Both the position numbers and the translations under genes were made by a program. Below, piece after piece: positions 15,593 through 27,464 of a DNA stretch of 64,000 nucleotides. Position 1 is the stretch's first letter. Each line of letters starts with the position of its first letter. The DNA lies in contig NZ_JAJIRQ010000007.1 in assembly GCF_025717605.1 (NCBI RefSeq), positions 124,001-188,000 on the forward strand, given 5' to 3'. This stretch comes from Paucibacter sp. TC2R-5 (GTDB lineage: Bacteria > Pseudomonadota > Gammaproteobacteria > Burkholderiales > Burkholderiaceae_C). The notes beneath the pieces were generated by a model. That model saw nothing but the letters and a program-made list of their open reading frames with translations. It was not told the DNA's origin and ran no database searches.

Positions 15593-17449
15593 TCAAGGCG
15601 CCGTACACAGGCAATGCACGACCGCACCGAACGGCTTGCGGCTGTTGCTGACTTCGGCGACAAAGGCCAACTCTGCACTCGCCTGCTGCAAGGCGGCGGG
15701 CAAGCTCAAACCCAACTCGGCGCGAATCGCTGCCGCAATCGACGGCGCCAACACATCCTCCAGGCTGCTTAGCAAACGCTCCCAGCGGCCCATCTCGCCT
15801 TCGACATAACTCACCCGCGCATCGGTGCCCAGCTTAGCCTTGGCAGCGGCCGATTTGATCGCGTCATCCAGGCTACCCAAACGGTCCACCAGGCCGCGCT
15901 CCAAGGCTTGGGCACCGGTCCAGACGCGCCCCTGAGCGACGGCGTCCAGCTCGGCCACCGTCTTCTTGCGCGCGGCCGCTGCTTTGCCGGTGAACTCGGC
16001 ATAGATGTGGTTGATGCCGGACTGCACCACCGAAGCCAAGCGCGGGTCGAGCGGGCGGCGCGGGTCGTAGCCGCCGGCCAGCCAAGTGGTGGTGTGGCCG
16101 CCGGTGTGGATGGACAGCTTCTCCAGCAGCTTTTCGCCGGTCGGCAGCATGCCGAACACGCCGATCGAGCCGGTGATGGTGCCGGCCTCGGCAATCACCT
16201 CGTCCGATGCCATCGAAATCCAATAACCGCCCGAAGCCGCCACATCGCCCATGGAAACCACGACAGGCTTGCCGGCCTTGCGCGTCAGCTCCAACTCACG
16301 CCGAATCACTTCCGACGCAAAAGCGCTGCCGCCGGGCGAATTGACGCGCAGCACCAGCGACTTGATGTTCTCATCCTCGCGCGCTTGGCGAATCAGCCTG
16401 GCGGTCGAATCGCCGCCGATGCGGCCCGGCCCGGCCGAGCCGTCGCTGATTTCACCCTCGGCCACCACGATGCCGACCGCCGGGCCATGTTCCAAGACCG
16501 GCTTCACATGCACCTGGTACTCGGCAAAGCTGACGCGCCGATAGCTATTGCCCTTGTCGTCCTTGGCGCCGCGCGCGATCAGCAACTCACGCACCTCGTC
16601 GCGAGTCTTGATGCCGTCGATCAGCTTGGACTGCAGCGCCAGCTTGGCCGCGTCGCCGCCGACGGCGGCCAGCGCTTCCGGCAACTTCTCGATGCCAGCC
16701 GCCACTGCGCCCTTAGGCAGCTTGCGCGCCGACTCAATCGCGGCCGTATAGCCCGTCCACAACTCGCCCAGCAAATAACTCTCTGCTTCCAGTGACGCCG
16801 GCGACGGCGCATTGGCAAAGTAGGGCTCGGCAAAGCTCTTGAAAGTGCCCACGCGCAGCACATTGGCCGACACGCCCAGGCGGTCCAGCGCGTCTTTGTA
16901 GTAATTGCGATAACGCCCGAAACCCTCAATCCTCACCGAACCCAGCGGGTTCAAGTAAATCTCATTGGCCTGCGCGGCCAAAAAGTAGCCGCGCTGATCA
17001 AAGTGGTCGCCATAAGCAATGATCTTCTTGCCGCCGGCCTTGAAGCGATTCAGTGCTGCCGACACCTCGTGCAGCCCCGCCATACCGGCGCCGTCAAACT
17101 CGTCCAGCTGCAGCAAGACCTGGCTGATATGGGGGTCCTTGCCGGCGGTCTCCAGCGTCGCCAGCACATCGCGCAGCCGCGTCTGGCGCTGCGCATTGCC
17201 CTTGAGCTGCGCCATTACCTGCTCGCGGGCGGAACCGGAAAACTGCTCCACCAAGCCGCCGCGCAAATCCAGCACCAAGGTTGTCTTGTCTTTGAGCGGC
17301 GCAGGGCCGCGCGACATCAGGCCGCTGACCAGAGCCACCAACAGCGCCAACATCAGCAGGTTCAGCAAGAAACGCCGGCTCGCATCCAGCGCCGCCCAAA
17401 ACTTGCGAATCACCCACCACAGGCCAAAGAACACGCTTTTCACGCCCAT
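15593..17449 (-). CDS. sppA: Signal peptide peptidase SppA, 67 kDa type
   Basis: SppA is a membrane-anchored serine protease with a Ser/Lys dyad that degrades cleaved signal peptides. The protein is 618 residues, with one N-terminal transmembrane helix (about 24-47) and two tandem ClpP/crotonase-like domains. The general-base Lys is in VGTFKSFAEPYF in the N-terminal half, and the nucleophile Ser is in NSPGGSAFASE in the C-terminal half. Both are intact, and the length is that of the double-domain (E. coli-type) enzyme. It lies 35 bp after the GST gene on the same strand. Confidence 0.93.
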   Translation of the reverse strand: MGVKSVFFGLWWVIRKFWAALDASRRFLLNLLMLALLVALVSGLMSRGPAPLKDKTTLVLDLRGGLVEQFSGSAREQVMAQLKGNAQRQTRLRDVLATLETAGKDPHISQVLLQLDEFDGAGMAGLHEVSAALNRFKAGGKKIIAYGDHFDQRGYFLAAQANEIYLNPLGSVRIEGFGRYRNYYKDALDRLGVSANVLRVGTFKSFAEPYFANAPSPASLEAESYLLGELWTGYTAAIESARKLPKGAVAAGIEKLPEALAAVGGDAAKLALQSKLIDGIKTRDEVRELLIARGAKDDKGNSYRRVSFAEYQVHVKPVLEHGPAVGIVVAEGEISDGSAGPGRIGGDSTARLIRQAREDENIKSLVLRVNSPGGSAFASEVIRRELELTRKAGKPVVVSMGDVAASGGYWISMASDEVIAEAGTITGSIGVFGMLPTGEKLLEKLSIHTGGHTTTWLAGGYDPRRPLDPRLASVVQSGINHIYAEFTGKAAAARKKTVAELDAVAQGRVWTGAQALERGLVDRLGSLDDAIKSAAAKAKLGTDARVSYVEGEMGRWERLLSSLEDVLAPSIAAAIRAELGLSLPAALQQASAELAFVAEVSNSRKPFGAVVHCLCTAP

Positions 17450-17484
17450 ATTTTTGCCACTTGCGTGGGCTCCTCATTGATTGA

Positions 17485-18114
17485 TCAGTTTGTGCCGGGC
17501 GATTGTGCAGCAAGGGCCGGCTTGGCCATGATGGCGACGAACAAATCGCTCGCCACCCAGGCGTGCAACCAGCCCCGCAGTGCCGGGTAGGGCGCAGCCT
17601 CGAACCAGACCGCGTCAACTCCGGCAAACTGCCGTATGAAGGGCAGCAAAGCCAAATCCAGCCAGCTCGGACTTGCCCCCAGCAAATAAGCTTGCCGCTC
17701 CAAGCGCTGTTCCAGCGGCGCCAGCATCAAGGCTTCGGCCTCGGCGCGCCAGGCCGGCTGAGTCTGCCGTGGGTGGCGATCAGGGTATTTGTAGCGGTCC
17801 AGCAACTGCTTGAACGGGCCATCGTTGAGCGCCAGCCAAGGCAGCGACTCGGCATCCAGTTCTGGCCGGCGCCAACCCTGGGGGTCGGCCTGCGCCAAGG
17901 CCCACAACATGATGTCGGCGCTTTGCTCCAGGACCTCACCGCTGGGCAGCAGCAAGACCGGCACGGTGCCCTTGGGTGACAGTCGCAAGAGCTCGGGCGG
18001 CTTGGCCCGCAACTGCACCTCGTGAATATTCAGCTGAACGCCGGCGTAATGCAGCGCCAGCCGCGCCCGCATCGCGTAAGGACAGCGGCGAAAGGAATAC
18101 AGCAGCGGCAGCAA
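17485..18114 (-). CDS. Glutathione S-transferase family protein (TTG start)
   Basis: This 209-residue GST-fold protein has a thioredoxin-like N-terminal domain (SFRRCPYAMRARLALHYAG, with a glutaredoxin-like CPYA) and the cis-Pro segment GTVPVLLLPSG. ESADI-type glutathione contact appears as EQSADIM, and an all-helical C-terminal domain follows. The CPYA motif suggests an omega/beta-like or glutaredoxin-like member using Cys rather than Ser/Tyr. The only start is TTG at 18114, five codons after the stop of the upstream GST in the same frame. It is the second of two adjacent GST genes. Substrate is unknown. Confidence 0.82.
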   Translation of the reverse strand: MLPLLYSFRRCPYAMRARLALHYAGVQLNIHEVQLRAKPPELLRLSPKGTVPVLLLPSGEVLEQSADIMLWALAQADPQGWRRPELDAESLPWLALNDGPFKQLLDRYKYPDRHPRQTQPAWRAEAEALMLAPLEQRLERQAYLLGASPSWLDLALLPFIRQFAGVDAVWFEAAPYPALRGWLHAWVASDLFVAIMAKPALAAQSPGTN

Positions 18115-18129
18115 GGCTGCGCTCGGGTG

Positions 18130-18759
18130 TCAGGGCGCCGGCGGCGCGGTGTCGATAAAGCTCTGGCGAGCGCTGAGCTTCTCGAAATGGCGGGCCAGGT
18201 TCGGATTCGCGTCACGCCAGGCAATGGCCGGGAAGCGGAAGTCCAGATAGCCCAAGGCGCAGCCGACCGCGATATCGGCGAGCGAAAAGTGATTGCCCCA
18301 GCACCAGGCTTTGTCGCCCAGGCCCTGGTTCATGGCGGTGCAGGCGGCAGCAACCTTGTCGAGCTGACGCTGCACCCAGGCTTCGCAGCGCTGTTCGGGC
18401 GGGCGGCCGGCAAACTTGTTTTCCAGCAGCGCCAAGACGGCTGCGTCCATCACGCCATCGGCCAGTGCCTCCCAGGTTTTGACTTCGGTGCGTTCGCGGC
18501 CGCGCTCGGGGATCAGCTTGCCGACCGGCGACAGCGTGTCCACATATTCCACGATCACGCGCGAGTCAAACACCGCACCGGTGATCGAATCCTGCCCTTC
18601 CATCACCAGGCAGGGCACCTTGCCCAGCGGATTCATCTTCAGAATCGCATCACTGCTCCAGACATCCTCCAGCACCAGCTGGTAGTCGAGCTTCTTTTCG
18701 GCCATCACGATACGCACCTTGCGAACGAAGGGGCTGGTAAGGGATCCGATGAGTTTCAT
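18130..18759 (-). CDS. Glutathione S-transferase family protein
   Basis: This 209-residue GST starts MKLIGSLTSPFVRKVRIVMAE, with Ser in the SPFVRKV active-site motif. NPLGKVPCLV carries the conserved cis-Pro, and FDSRVIVEYVD is the glutathione-binding region. The C-terminal domain includes SLADIAVGCALGYLDFRF, the N-capping box region. The start at 18759 is chosen over the longer frame to 18882, which lacks family similarity. The downstream GST begins 15 bp after this stop in the same frame, so the two are probably cotranscribed. They differ clearly in active-site motif (SPFV versus CPYA) and are not a recent duplication. Confidence 0.87.
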   Translation of the reverse strand: MKLIGSLTSPFVRKVRIVMAEKKLDYQLVLEDVWSSDAILKMNPLGKVPCLVMEGQDSITGAVFDSRVIVEYVDTLSPVGKLIPERGRERTEVKTWEALADGVMDAAVLALLENKFAGRPPEQRCEAWVQRQLDKVAAACTAMNQGLGDKAWCWGNHFSLADIAVGCALGYLDFRFPAIAWRDANPNLARHFEKLSARQSFIDTAPPAP

Positions 18760-18961
18760 TTTGCTTTGTGACCTGATTCTGTTTGACTTCATTCTAGCCA
18801 CGCCAATGTTGCGCGCCAGACTGTACAAGTGGGGCTTTCTGGTGCAGGGGAAGCGCCGCCAACATGCCAATCGGGCCATCAAAGGCCGGCGCTCGCCAAT
18901 AGCTGAGTGCTGCGCTCATTAGAATCAGCACTGTTCCCCAGCTCAGCCTCGCTACCCATAG

Positions 18962-21311
<2,350 letters not shown>

Positions 21312-21334
21312 CTCGGCAAACCGATGCCACCTGG

Positions 21335-21356
21335 GCGCCCTGCGGGGCGCTTTTTT
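21335..21356 (+). terminator. Rho-independent terminator of purB
   Basis: Stem GCGCCC (21335-21340) and GGGCGC (21345-21350) with a TGCG loop, followed by TTTTTT. It lies 23 bp after the purB stop. Confidence 0.9.
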
Positions 21357-21432
21357 ATTGCCTGTTTGCCAAGTCGGCAGCAGCGCACAAGCTAGGAAAG
21401 CGAGCAACAACGCCCAGCTACTTGCAGCACCC

Positions 21433-22074
21433 TCACCACCCCGCCGGTAACTTCTTCAGCAAGACTAAGCGCCCATCCCGCTGCTCGACATAGCCCCCTT
21501 GCAGCAACTGCTTGAAGATCCGACTGATCATCTCTCGCGAGGAGCCGACCCGCTCGGCGATGTCTTGCTGGGTCAGCTTCAGTGACAGCAGCCTTGGCCC
21601 GCCGTCCGGGGGCTCGGCGCCGGCCAACTCATTGAGCATGCGGGCCACCCGCTGATAGACATCGTCCAGCGCCAAGCTCTTGACGTTGTCGGTCGAGCGG
21701 CGCAGCAGCAGAGCCAGACGCTGGATCAGGTGATAGGCAAAGTCAGGGTACTGGGCCAAGAACTTGCGCATATCCGCCCCGCGCACCATCACGCAACGCA
21801 GCGGCTCCAAACTGGCCACCGAGGCCGAGCGCGGCGCGCCGTCCAGCAGGCTCAGTTCGCCAAAATACTCGCCCGGACCGAGCGTGTTGTAAATCACTTC
21901 GCGGCCGTCATCGCCGGCGCCGTAGACCTTGACCCGCCCGGCCAACAAGATAAAGAACGCATCCGACTGATCGCCCTCGTTAATCAAGACGGCATGCGCC
22001 GGATAGTTTCGCGCATCACCACGGCTGGCGATCGCGGCCAGCATTTCATCCTGCAATTTCTCGGCCTGGTCCAT
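21433..22074 (-). CDS. Crp/Fnr family transcriptional regulator
   Basis: This 213-residue regulator has an N-terminal cyclic-nucleotide-binding-type beta-roll (INEGDQSDAFFILLAGRVKVY, then PGEYFGELSLLDGAPRSASV), a dimerisation helix, and a C-terminal winged HTH (LTQQDIAERVGSSREMISRI). The RSASV segment sits where cAMP-binding CRPs carry R-(S/T)A, so it may bind a cyclic nucleotide. No Fnr-type cysteine cluster is present. Start ATG at 22074 has GGAGTGAG upstream. Target genes are unknown. Confidence 0.88.
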   Translation of the reverse strand: MDQAEKLQDEMLAAIASRGDARNYPAHAVLINEGDQSDAFFILLAGRVKVYGAGDDGREVIYNTLGPGEYFGELSLLDGAPRSASVASLEPLRCVMVRGADMRKFLAQYPDFAYHLIQRLALLLRRSTDNVKSLALDDVYQRVARMLNELAGAEPPDGGPRLLSLKLTQQDIAERVGSSREMISRIFKQLLQGGYVEQRDGRLVLLKKLPAGW

Positions 22075-22168
22075 ACTCACTCCGAAGCGACGCCTATCAA
22101 TAGCGGGCAATCAAGACAGACCGCGCCTGCGCCCCGCCCGCCGCAGTGTACTGAAGCCAAAGTCAGCC

Positions 22169-23095
22169 TTAGGCCAAGTCTTCCCAAGCCAGCGCCGCAA
22201 TCTGCCAGCGGCGGCCGGTATTGAGCACTTGCACGGTCTTGACGCCCTCGGCCTCGAAGGCCTCGCCGTCAAGAACGCCCTGCTTGCGGTAACGCAGCCA
22301 TGCCTGTGCGATGCGGCCATGGCGTTCGATGCGCTGCTGGGTGATCGCTTCATCAAACTGCTGCAGACGGCCGCCCGGGCGAAGCAGCTCGGCGCGCGGC
22401 AAGACAAAGTCCTGCACGCTCATACGGTGCAGGCCGGTGTCGTCGGCACGACTGATCACTGCTTCAGGCAGGAACATATAGGGCAAGGCCGCAAGACAAG
22501 GGTTGCGGCCTTGCCGGGTGTTAAAGACGGCAAAGAAGCGCCGCAGCAGACCCGCAATGCGCGCCTCCTCCTCAGCGGCCGCCGTCGGCTCGCCTGTCGC
22601 ATAGACTTTGCTCAAGCCTTCAACGCCGGCAAACTGTGTGGTTTCCAGATAGCGCAGGCCTAAGTCCTCCAACAGCCGACCCGAGGCCTCGTTGAAGGGC
22701 GCGGTCGTGGCCATCACTTGGGGCTCGCCCAAGACCTCGCGGGCGTAATCCAGACAAGCACGCGCCGCCTCGCGGGCATAACCTTGGCCCCAATAGCGCG
22801 GCAGCAAGGCATAGCCGATATCGGGCACCGGCAGATAGTCGCGCTGCAGGATGCCGGCCATGCCCATCAATACACCGTCGCTGCCGCGCTCCACTGCCCA
22901 TAGCCCCAAACCCTTTTCCCAGCAGGGGCGAATCAGCTTTTCTTCCATCCAGAAGCGGGCAGCACCGAGGTCGCGCACGCCGGGATCATTGATATTGAGC
23001 TTCCAGGAGTCCTGCTGCAGCTGCTCCAGCACATAGGCCTCGTCGCCGGGCGCGAACCAGCGCAGGCGCAGTCTTTCGGTCGTCAACACAAGCAT
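22169..23095 (-). CDS. GNAT acetyltransferase fused to an NTF2/SnoaL-like domain
   Basis: The protein is 308 residues. Residues 1 to about 170 form a RimJ/RimL-type GNAT domain (LTTERLRLRWF at the start, then GYALLPRYWGQGYAREAARACLDYA with the acetyl-CoA pyrophosphate loop, and NEASGRLLEDLGLRYLE). Residues about 185-308 look like a compact cone-shaped NTF2/SnoaL-type domain (LLRRFFAVFNTRQG, aromatic core, and VLNTGRRWQIAALAWED at the end). Start 23095 has GAGG at suitable spacing; the frame is open to 23242. It is divergent from pyrF, 64 bp away. The acyl acceptor is unknown, and the second domain may bind it. Confidence 0.75.
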   Translation of the reverse strand: MLVLTTERLRLRWFAPGDEAYVLEQLQQDSWKLNINDPGVRDLGAARFWMEEKLIRPCWEKGLGLWAVERGSDGVLMGMAGILQRDYLPVPDIGYALLPRYWGQGYAREAARACLDYAREVLGEPQVMATTAPFNEASGRLLEDLGLRYLETTQFAGVEGLSKVYATGEPTAAAEEEARIAGLLRRFFAVFNTRQGRNPCLAALPYMFLPEAVISRADDTGLHRMSVQDFVLPRAELLRPGGRLQQFDEAITQQRIERHGRIAQAWLRYRKQGVLDGEAFEAEGVKTVQVLNTGRRWQIAALAWEDLA

Positions 23096-23159
23096 GCAGG
23101 CCGCCTCTTCATAAAACCCTGGACAATACGGCACCTTAAACGATGCAGAAAAAACAACC

Positions 23160-23996
23160 ATGAACTTCATCCAGCAACTACGCCAAGCCGAAAGCCTCAA
23201 CGACTCTTTGCTCTGTGTGGGGCTGGACCCGGAACCGGCCAAGTTCCCCGGTAGCTGGAAGGGCGACGCAGGCCGTATTTATGACTTCTGCGCCGCGATC
23301 GTGGACGCGACCAAGGACCTGGTCATTGCCTTCAAGCCGCAAATCGCCTACTTCGCAGCCCACCGCGCGGAGAGCCAGCTGGAGCAGCTGATGGCGCATA
23401 TCAAGCGCGTGGCGCCCCATGTGCCCGTGATCCTGGACGCCAAGCGCGGCGATATTGGCTCGACTGCCGAGCAATACGCCAAGGAGGCGTTCGAGCGTTA
23501 CCAGGCCGACGCGGTGACGCTGTCGCCCTTCATGGGTTTTGACACCATCGAGCCTTATTTGCGCTATCCGGACAAGGGCGCCATTTTGCTGTGCCGCACC
23601 TCCAACCCCGGCGGCAGCGACTGGCAAAACCAGCGCCTGGCCGATGTGCCCGGCCAACCCAAGCTGTACGAGCATTTGGCCCGTTTGGCCCAGACCGACT
23701 GGAACAAGAATGGCCAGCTCGGCCTGGTGGTGGGCGCCACCTTCCCCGCCGAAATCGCGCGGGTGCGCGAGCTGGCGCCGACGCTGCCGCTGCTGATTCC
23801 TGGTGTTGGCGCGCAGGGCGGCGACGCAGAGGCGACCGTGCAGGCCGGCTGGGGGCCGACAGCGCCCATCATCGTCAGCAGTTCGCGCGCGGTGCTCTAT
23901 GCCAGCTCGGGCGACGATTTTGCCGCCGCCGCACGCCGGGCCGCCATGCAAACCCGCGCACAGCTCAACCTGGCCCGCAAGCCAAGCAAACCCTGA
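23160..23996 (+). CDS. pyrF: Orotidine 5'-phosphate decarboxylase, type 2
   Basis: PyrF converts OMP to UMP, the last step of pyrimidine synthesis. The 278-residue length and the sequence VILDAKRGDIGSTAEQYA (catalytic Lys/Asp network) identify the longer type 2 subfamily. LCVGLDPEPAKFP and FKPQIAYFAAHRAE precede it, and PLLIPGVGAQGGD and IIVSSSRAVLYAS (phosphate-binding) follow. It stands alone on the plus strand. Confidence 0.95.
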   Translation: MNFIQQLRQAESLNDSLLCVGLDPEPAKFPGSWKGDAGRIYDFCAAIVDATKDLVIAFKPQIAYFAAHRAESQLEQLMAHIKRVAPHVPVILDAKRGDIGSTAEQYAKEAFERYQADAVTLSPFMGFDTIEPYLRYPDKGAILLCRTSNPGGSDWQNQRLADVPGQPKLYEHLARLAQTDWNKNGQLGLVVGATFPAEIARVRELAPTLPLLIPGVGAQGGDAEATVQAGWGPTAPIIVSSSRAVLYASSGDDFAAAARRAAMQTRAQLNLARKPSKP

Positions 23997-24153
23997 GGCT
24001 TGCGCGCTACAGACCGGCAAGGCGTGCACAAATACCCAGAATGCGCTCCGGCAATCATTTAGGCCCTGATTCAGGTGCTAACCCAATGGTCAAGTGCCAG
24101 TTTGTCGGAGAGACTGCGGCCTTGAATCAAGTTTGAGCGAAGCGGTTGGCACA

Positions 24154-27100
24154 GTGAGCAAGGAACCCCAAGACGATTTGAGCAGCCTGGTCAGCCAGGA
24201 GTTGAGCCCGACCGATCAGCAAGCGCTGATGGAGCGCAATCTGCGCTGGCATGCGGCGCGGCTCTTTCTCGGTGCGGCCGGGGCCATCCTGCTGGCCGCA
24301 GCACTCGTGCTGCTGCTGGGCCGCCAAAGCGACGAGATGTTTGACGGCCTGCTGCCGCCTGCCGCATCCGCCGGCATTGCGCTGATGAGCCTGCTTGCCT
24401 TGTGGCGCTTGCCGCGCCGCCTGGGCATGCTGGCCGTCATCTCGACCATGGGCTTGGTGATGGGCCTGACGGTGCTGATCGCCGTGTCCCGCAATACCGG
24501 TCTGTACTCGCTGAGCTTGTCGGTGCTGGGCCTGCTGGCTGCCTTCTCGACCGCGATGCTGGGGCTGCGGGTTGGCGTGGCGCTGGCCGCCTTCAGCGTG
24601 GCCGCCGTACTGGGCTTGGGCTGGGCCGAACTGCAGGGCTGGCAAAGCAGCGCCGCCGCCTTGACCAGCCTGCCGCTACGCACCGCCACCCATTGCTTGT
24701 TGATAGTCGTCGGGCTGATTCTGGGCTACGCCATGCTGCGCATGGTGCAGCGCTCGACCAGAGAAGCGGCCGAGCGCAATGCGCGCTTTCGCGGCCTCTT
24801 GAGCATGGCGGCCGATTGGTACTGGGAGATGAACCGCGACTACCGCTTCACCCATCTGGCCGAAGACACGCCGGGCAAGTCGGGGCTGGACTTGCAAGCG
24901 CGCCTGGGCAAGACGCCCTGGGAGATCGAGAACCTGGGCGTCAGCGACGAGGACATGGACGCGCACCGCGCCGACCTGGAGTCGCACCGCCCTTTCCACG
25001 GCATGGTGGCGCGCCGCCGGGCGCTTGACGGCGGCATTGTCTACGTGTCTATCAGCGGCGAGCCGCGCTTTGACAGCCAGGGCAATTTCCGCGGCTACTG
25101 GGGCGTCGGCCGCGACGTCACGGACGAAGTGCAGGCCGAAAACGCCGTGCATGCCACCGAGACACGCTACCGCGAGCTGTTCCGCCGCTCGCCCAGCCCC
25201 CTGGTGCTGCACCGCTGGGGCCGTGTGCTGGACGCCAACCCGGCCGCGATGGCGATGTTCGGCTACACCCAGCGCAGCAGCATGATCGGCCAAGATCTGT
25301 TCTCGCATTACGAACCGGGCGACGACGAACGCGCCCGCCAGCGCGCGGCCAAGATCGAGGCCATGCCGGTGGGCGGCATGCTGCCGATGGCGGAGTTCCG
25401 CCTGCGCACACTTTCTAGGCGGCGCCGCCTGGTGTCGGCCACCAGCGTGCGGGTTGATGCCGCCAGCGGGGCGGCAACACTGAGTTTTTTCATCGACCAG
25501 ACCGAGCAGTCACGCGCTCAAGAAGCCTTGCGCCGCTCCGAGGGCCTGCTCTCGCATCTGGTGGCCACCAGCCCCGATGTGATCACGCTGACCGAGATGA
25601 GTTCCGGTCGCTATGCCATGGTCAACAAGACCTTTGAGCGCCTGAGCGGCTATAGCAGCGAAGAAGTCTTGGGCCGCACGGCCGAAGAGTTAGGCGTCTG
25701 GCAAAACCTGGCCGAGCGCGACCATGTACTGGAGCTGATTCGTCTGAACGGGCGCTGCGATGAGTTCCCGGTCACGTTGCTGAACAAGGCGGGTGAGCCG
25801 ATTTCCGTTTTGCTGTCGGCCGCGCCCTTTGCAATGGACGGCCAGCAATACCAGGTCACCAACTCGCGCGATGTGAGCGAATCCGAACGCAGCCGCCTGG
25901 TGCACCAGGCGATCCTGGAGAACGCCTCGATCGGCATCACGCTGACGCGGGACCAGCAATTCGTGCAGGTCAACCGCCTGGTCGAGGAGATGTTCGGCTG
26001 GCCCAGCGGCAGCCTGATCGGTCAACATGGCAGCGTGGTTTGGCCCAGCAAAGAGAGCTACCAGTCGATAGGCCAGGAACTGGGCGCCAAGTTGGAAGCA
26101 GGCGAGCAAGTCGAGACCGAGCAAACCATGCGCCGGCGCGACGGCAGCACGTTCTTGTGCCGCTTGCTGGCCAAGGCGGTGGACCCGCACCACCCCAGCC
26201 GCGGCGGCACGATCTGGATTCTGGAAGACATCACCGAGCGGCGCCGGGTCGAGGCCGCCTTGGCGCAGGCCAAGGACGAAGCGCAGGCGGCCAGCCGCGC
26301 CAAGAGCGCCTTCCTGGCCAATACCAGCCATGAGATCCGCACCCCGCTGAATGGCTTGTTAGGCTTGGCGCGCATGCTGCAACAGCCCGATCTGAGCGAG
26401 GCCACCCGGCGCGGCTACCTCGACCAAATGCTGGACAGCGCTGAGAGCCTGTCAGGTTTGATCTCCGACATCCTCGACCTCTCCAAGATCGAGGCCGGCC
26501 GGCTGACGCTGGAAGCGGCACCGTTCGGTTTGCGCGATATGTTGTCCACCATGCGCATGGCCTACTTCACGCTGGCGCAGGCGCACCGGCTGGGCTTTCA
26601 GATCGACGTGGACGCCGATGTACCGGCTTGGGTGGTCGGCGACCAGGTGCGCATTCGCCAGATCCTCAGCAATTATTTGTCAAATGCCTTGAAATTCACC
26701 GAGTCCGGCTCGGTGTCGGTGCGGGTCCTGAGTTCGGGACACGAGCGTGTGCGCATCGAGGTGATCGATACCGGCCCCGGCATCGCGCCGGCCATGCACG
26801 AGCGCCTGTTCCAGCCCTTCACGCAGGCCGACGAGTCAACCACGCGGCGCTATGGCGGCACCGGCCTGGGCCTGTCGATTTGCCGCGAGCTGGCAACGCT
26901 GATGGGTGGCGAGGTCGGCGTGCACAGCGAGCTGGGTCAGGGTTCGACCTTTTGGGCCGAGCTGCCGCTGCCGGCGGCGCCGACGCCGATCAGCAATCAG
27001 CCCCGCGAAGCCCGCGATAACGAAGACCTGCAAGGCCTGCGCGTGCTGATGGTGGAGGACCACCCGGTCAATATGATGATTGCCGTGGCGCAGCTGCAGC

Positions 27101-27438
27101 AATGGGGGCTGGAAGTGGCGCAGGCGATCGACGGCGCCCAAGCGGTCGAGGCCATTCTGGCCGCCGCCAGCATGGGCAAGCCTTTTGACGCAGTGCTGAT
27201 GGACGTGCAGATGCCGGTGATGAGTGGGCACGAGGCCACGCGCGAGGTGCGCCGGCGCTTCAGCGGCGAAGAGCTGCCCATCATTGCCCTGACCGCAGCG
27301 GCGCTGGTGTCGGAGCGTGACGAAGCGCTGTCCGCCGGCATGAACGAATTCCTCACCAAGCCGATCGACGCGCCCAAGCTGCGCGCGACCTTGGTGCGGC
27401 TGATCGGGCACCGAGACAACGATCGCACGCGCACTTGA
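24154..27438 (+). CDS. Hybrid sensor histidine kinase with PAS domains and receiver
   Basis: This membrane sensor is about 1094 residues. Five or six hydrophobic helices lie in residues 25-210. Four PAS-like domains follow (cores near AADWYWEMNRDYRF, RRSPSPLVLHRWGRV, VATSPDVITLTEM, ENASIGITLTRDQ). A coiled linker leads to a HisKA domain with NTSHEIRTPLNG (phospho-His), and a HATPase with N box and G boxes (DTGPGIAP, GGTGLGLSI) follows. The protein ends in a receiver domain with phospho-Asp in AVLMDVQMPVMSG. This is a barA/luxQ-like phosphorelay layout without an HPt domain. Start is uncertain: GTG at 24154, or GTG at 24094 in the same frame. The esterase frame overlaps its end by 4 bp, but that gene's better start lies later. 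Confidence 0.87.
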   Translation: MSKEPQDDLSSLVSQELSPTDQQALMERNLRWHAARLFLGAAGAILLAAALVLLLGRQSDEMFDGLLPPAASAGIALMSLLALWRLPRRLGMLAVISTMGLVMGLTVLIAVSRNTGLYSLSLSVLGLLAAFSTAMLGLRVGVALAAFSVAAVLGLGWAELQGWQSSAAALTSLPLRTATHCLLIVVGLILGYAMLRMVQRSTREAAERNARFRGLLSMAADWYWEMNRDYRFTHLAEDTPGKSGLDLQARLGKTPWEIENLGVSDEDMDAHRADLESHRPFHGMVARRRALDGGIVYVSISGEPRFDSQGNFRGYWGVGRDVTDEVQAENAVHATETRYRELFRRSPSPLVLHRWGRVLDANPAAMAMFGYTQRSSMIGQDLFSHYEPGDDERARQRAAKIEAMPVGGMLPMAEFRLRTLSRRRRLVSATSVRVDAASGAATLSFFIDQTEQSRAQEALRRSEGLLSHLVATSPDVITLTEMSSGRYAMVNKTFERLSGYSSEEVLGRTAEELGVWQNLAERDHVLELIRLNGRCDEFPVTLLNKAGEPISVLLSAAPFAMDGQQYQVTNSRDVSESERSRLVHQAILENASIGITLTRDQQFVQVNRLVEEMFGWPSGSLIGQHGSVVWPSKESYQSIGQELGAKLEAGEQVETEQTMRRRDGSTFLCRLLAKAVDPHHPSRGGTIWILEDITERRRVEAALAQAKDEAQAASRAKSAFLANTSHEIRTPLNGLLGLARMLQQPDLSEATRRGYLDQMLDSAESLSGLISDILDLSKIEAGRLTLEAAPFGLRDMLSTMRMAYFTLAQAHRLGFQIDVDADVPAWVVGDQVRIRQILSNYLSNALKFTESGSVSVRVLSSGHERVRIEVIDTGPGIAPAMHERLFQPFTQADESTTRRYGGTGLGLSICRELATLMGGEVGVHSELGQGSTFWAELPLPAAPTPISNQPREARDNEDLQGLRVLMVEDHPVNMMIAVAQLQQWGLEVAQAIDGAQAVEAILAAASMGKPFDAVLMDVQMPVMSGHEATREVRRRFSGEELPIIALTAAALVSERDEALSAGMNEFLTKPIDAPKLRATLVRLIGHRDNDRTRT

Positions 27439-27464
27439 CGGTCCGGCCCGGCGACAATCCGCCT

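Noticed and set aside
18130-18759. Two adjacent GST genes considered as one gene split by an in-frame stop
   Set aside because: Each encodes a full-length GST with its own N- and C-terminal domains and distinct active-site motifs.
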